Assembly: GCA_900550065.1 (NCBI GenBank)
Contig: URQR01000122.1
Span: 1-6,304 of the forward strand
Reading direction: 5' to 3'
Source of the DNA: an uncultured Eubacteriales bacterium
Lineage (GTDB): Bacteria; Bacillota; Clostridia; UBA1381; UMGS1253
Length of the DNA: 6,304 nt
The translations under genes were made by a program, and so were the position numbers. The notes beneath the pieces are model-generated. The model had not been told where the DNA came from and searched no databases. It was given only the letters and a program-made list of their open reading frames with translations. Shown here piece after piece: positions 5,605 to 6,304 of the stretch. Within the stretch, counting starts at the first letter, position 1. Each line of letters begins with the position of its first letter.

Positions 5605-6304
5605 TTATACAGCGTCGAGCACCTCTCGTAAATCGAGCAAAATATCCTCTATATGTTCCGTCCCAATCGACAGACGGACTGTGTTCGGCTTGATTTGCGC
5701 CTGCGCCAGCTCCGTTTCATTCATTTGTGAATGTGTCGTAGAAGCCGGGTGAATCACGAGCGATTTCGCGTCGGCGACATTTGCCAGCAGCGAGAAAAGC
5801 TGTAAATTGTCGACAAACCGCTTCGCCTCCGGCGCGCCGCCCTTAATTTCAATTGTAAAGATTGAGCCGCCGCCCCGCGTAAAATATTTATTGAATAACG
5901 CATGGTCCGGGTGCGTAGGCAGGCTTGGGTGGTTCACCCGTTCCACCTTCGGGTGCGCCGCCAAAAACGCCACAGCCCTGCGCGTGTTTTCCACATGCCG
6001 CTCCACCCGGAGGGACAAGGTCTCCAGCCCCTGTAAGAATAGAAACGCATGAAACGGCGAGAGTGTCGCGCCCATGTCGCGCAGCGTCAGCGCGCGCACC
6101 TTTGTTACAAACGCCGCCGCGCCGCACGCCTTTGTAAAGCTAATTCCGTGGTAGCTGTCGTTTGGCTCCGTCAGCGAAGGGAACTTCCCCGACGCTTCCC
6201 AGTCGAACCGGCCGGAATCAACAATTACGCCGCCGAGCGACGTCCCATGCCCGCCGATAAATTTCGTCGCAGAATGTACAACGATATCCGCGCCGTGTTC
6301 AATC
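5605..6304 (-). CDS. metY: O-acetylhomoserine sulfhydrylase, C-terminal part (gene continues past 6304)
   Basis: MetY is a PLP enzyme that condenses O-acetylhomoserine with sulfide to give homocysteine, the substrate of MetH. The window holds the last 232 codons plus the stop, a little over half of a normal protein of about 425-430 aa. The first complete codon is at 6303-6301. The visible part starts at IEHGADIVVHSATKFIGGHG, where the Lys at 6264-6262 is the PLP Schiff-base residue. It continues with SYHGISF, RDMGATLSPF, LQGLETLSLRVERH, the ANVADAKSLVIHPASTTHSQ substrate and cofactor region, and RLSIGTEHIEDI, whose Arg binds the substrate carboxylate. The long spacing between these blocks and the SPF/LQGLETL wording point to the MetY/CysD class rather than cystathionine gamma-synthase or methionine gamma-lyase. 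The reading frame is open to the window edge and shows no damage. It lies 95 bp upstream of metF on the same strand. Confidence 0.95.
   Translation of the reverse strand, partial: IEHGADIVVHSATKFIGGHGTSLGGVIVDSGRFDWEASGKFPSLTEPNDSYHGISFTKACGAAAFVTKVRALTLRDMGATLSPFHAFLFLQGLETLSLRVERHVENTRRAVAFLAAHPKVERVNHPSLPTHPDHALFNKYFTRGGGSIFTIEIKGGAPEAKRFVDNLQLFSLLANVADAKSLVIHPASTTHSQMNETELAQAQIKPNTVRLSIGTEHIEDILLDLREVLDAV

Noticed and set aside
5888..6127. Minus-strand frame of 79 codons overlapping metY
   Set aside because: It is in another frame of the same strand as metY, which is supported by the PLP lysine and several conserved motifs. It carries no motif of its own.

Overview
The window looks like chromosomal DNA from a low-G+C-lineage Gram-positive anaerobe with a fairly GC-rich genome, most likely a member of the Clostridia. 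This is an inference from three things: purine-rich Shine-Dalgarno sites about 7-8 nt before each start, sigma-A-type promoters, and a methionine synthase split into two proteins. Every gene I can identify belongs to a known family. I see no mobile element, CRISPR array, tRNA or rRNA, and no undescribed system.

Layout: positions 1-167 are AT-rich regulatory DNA. They hold a large imperfect dyad overlapping a good minus-strand promoter, which probably serves a divergent gene lying off the left edge. Positions 168-1529 (+) encode a family 4 glycoside hydrolase of the LplD (alpha-galacturonidase-like) branch. Positions 1530-1606 hold two back-to-back hairpin terminators shared by the converging transcription units. 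From 6304 down to 1607 everything is on the minus strand and belongs to methionine biosynthesis: the 3' part of metY (5605-6304), a 95-bp gap with a perfect consensus sigma-A promoter, then metF (4646-5509), a stand-alone methionine synthase activation protein (3960-4640), and a short cobalamin-dependent methionine synthase metH (1607-3967). The last three genes are separated by +5 bp and -8 bp, so they form a tight operon.

Together the minus-strand genes form a complete final methionine pathway. MetY makes homocysteine from O-acetylhomoserine and sulfide. MetF makes 5-methyl-tetrahydrofolate. MetH moves the methyl group to homocysteine through cobalamin. The activation protein supplies the SAM-dependent reactivation domain that this MetH lacks. 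The glycosidase is unrelated in function and only shares the terminator region.

The most useful points are the metH start (a GTG at 3967, not the upstream ATG at 4030), the dyad/promoter arrangement at the left edge, the consensus metF promoter directly behind metY, and the four-cysteine tail on the activation protein.
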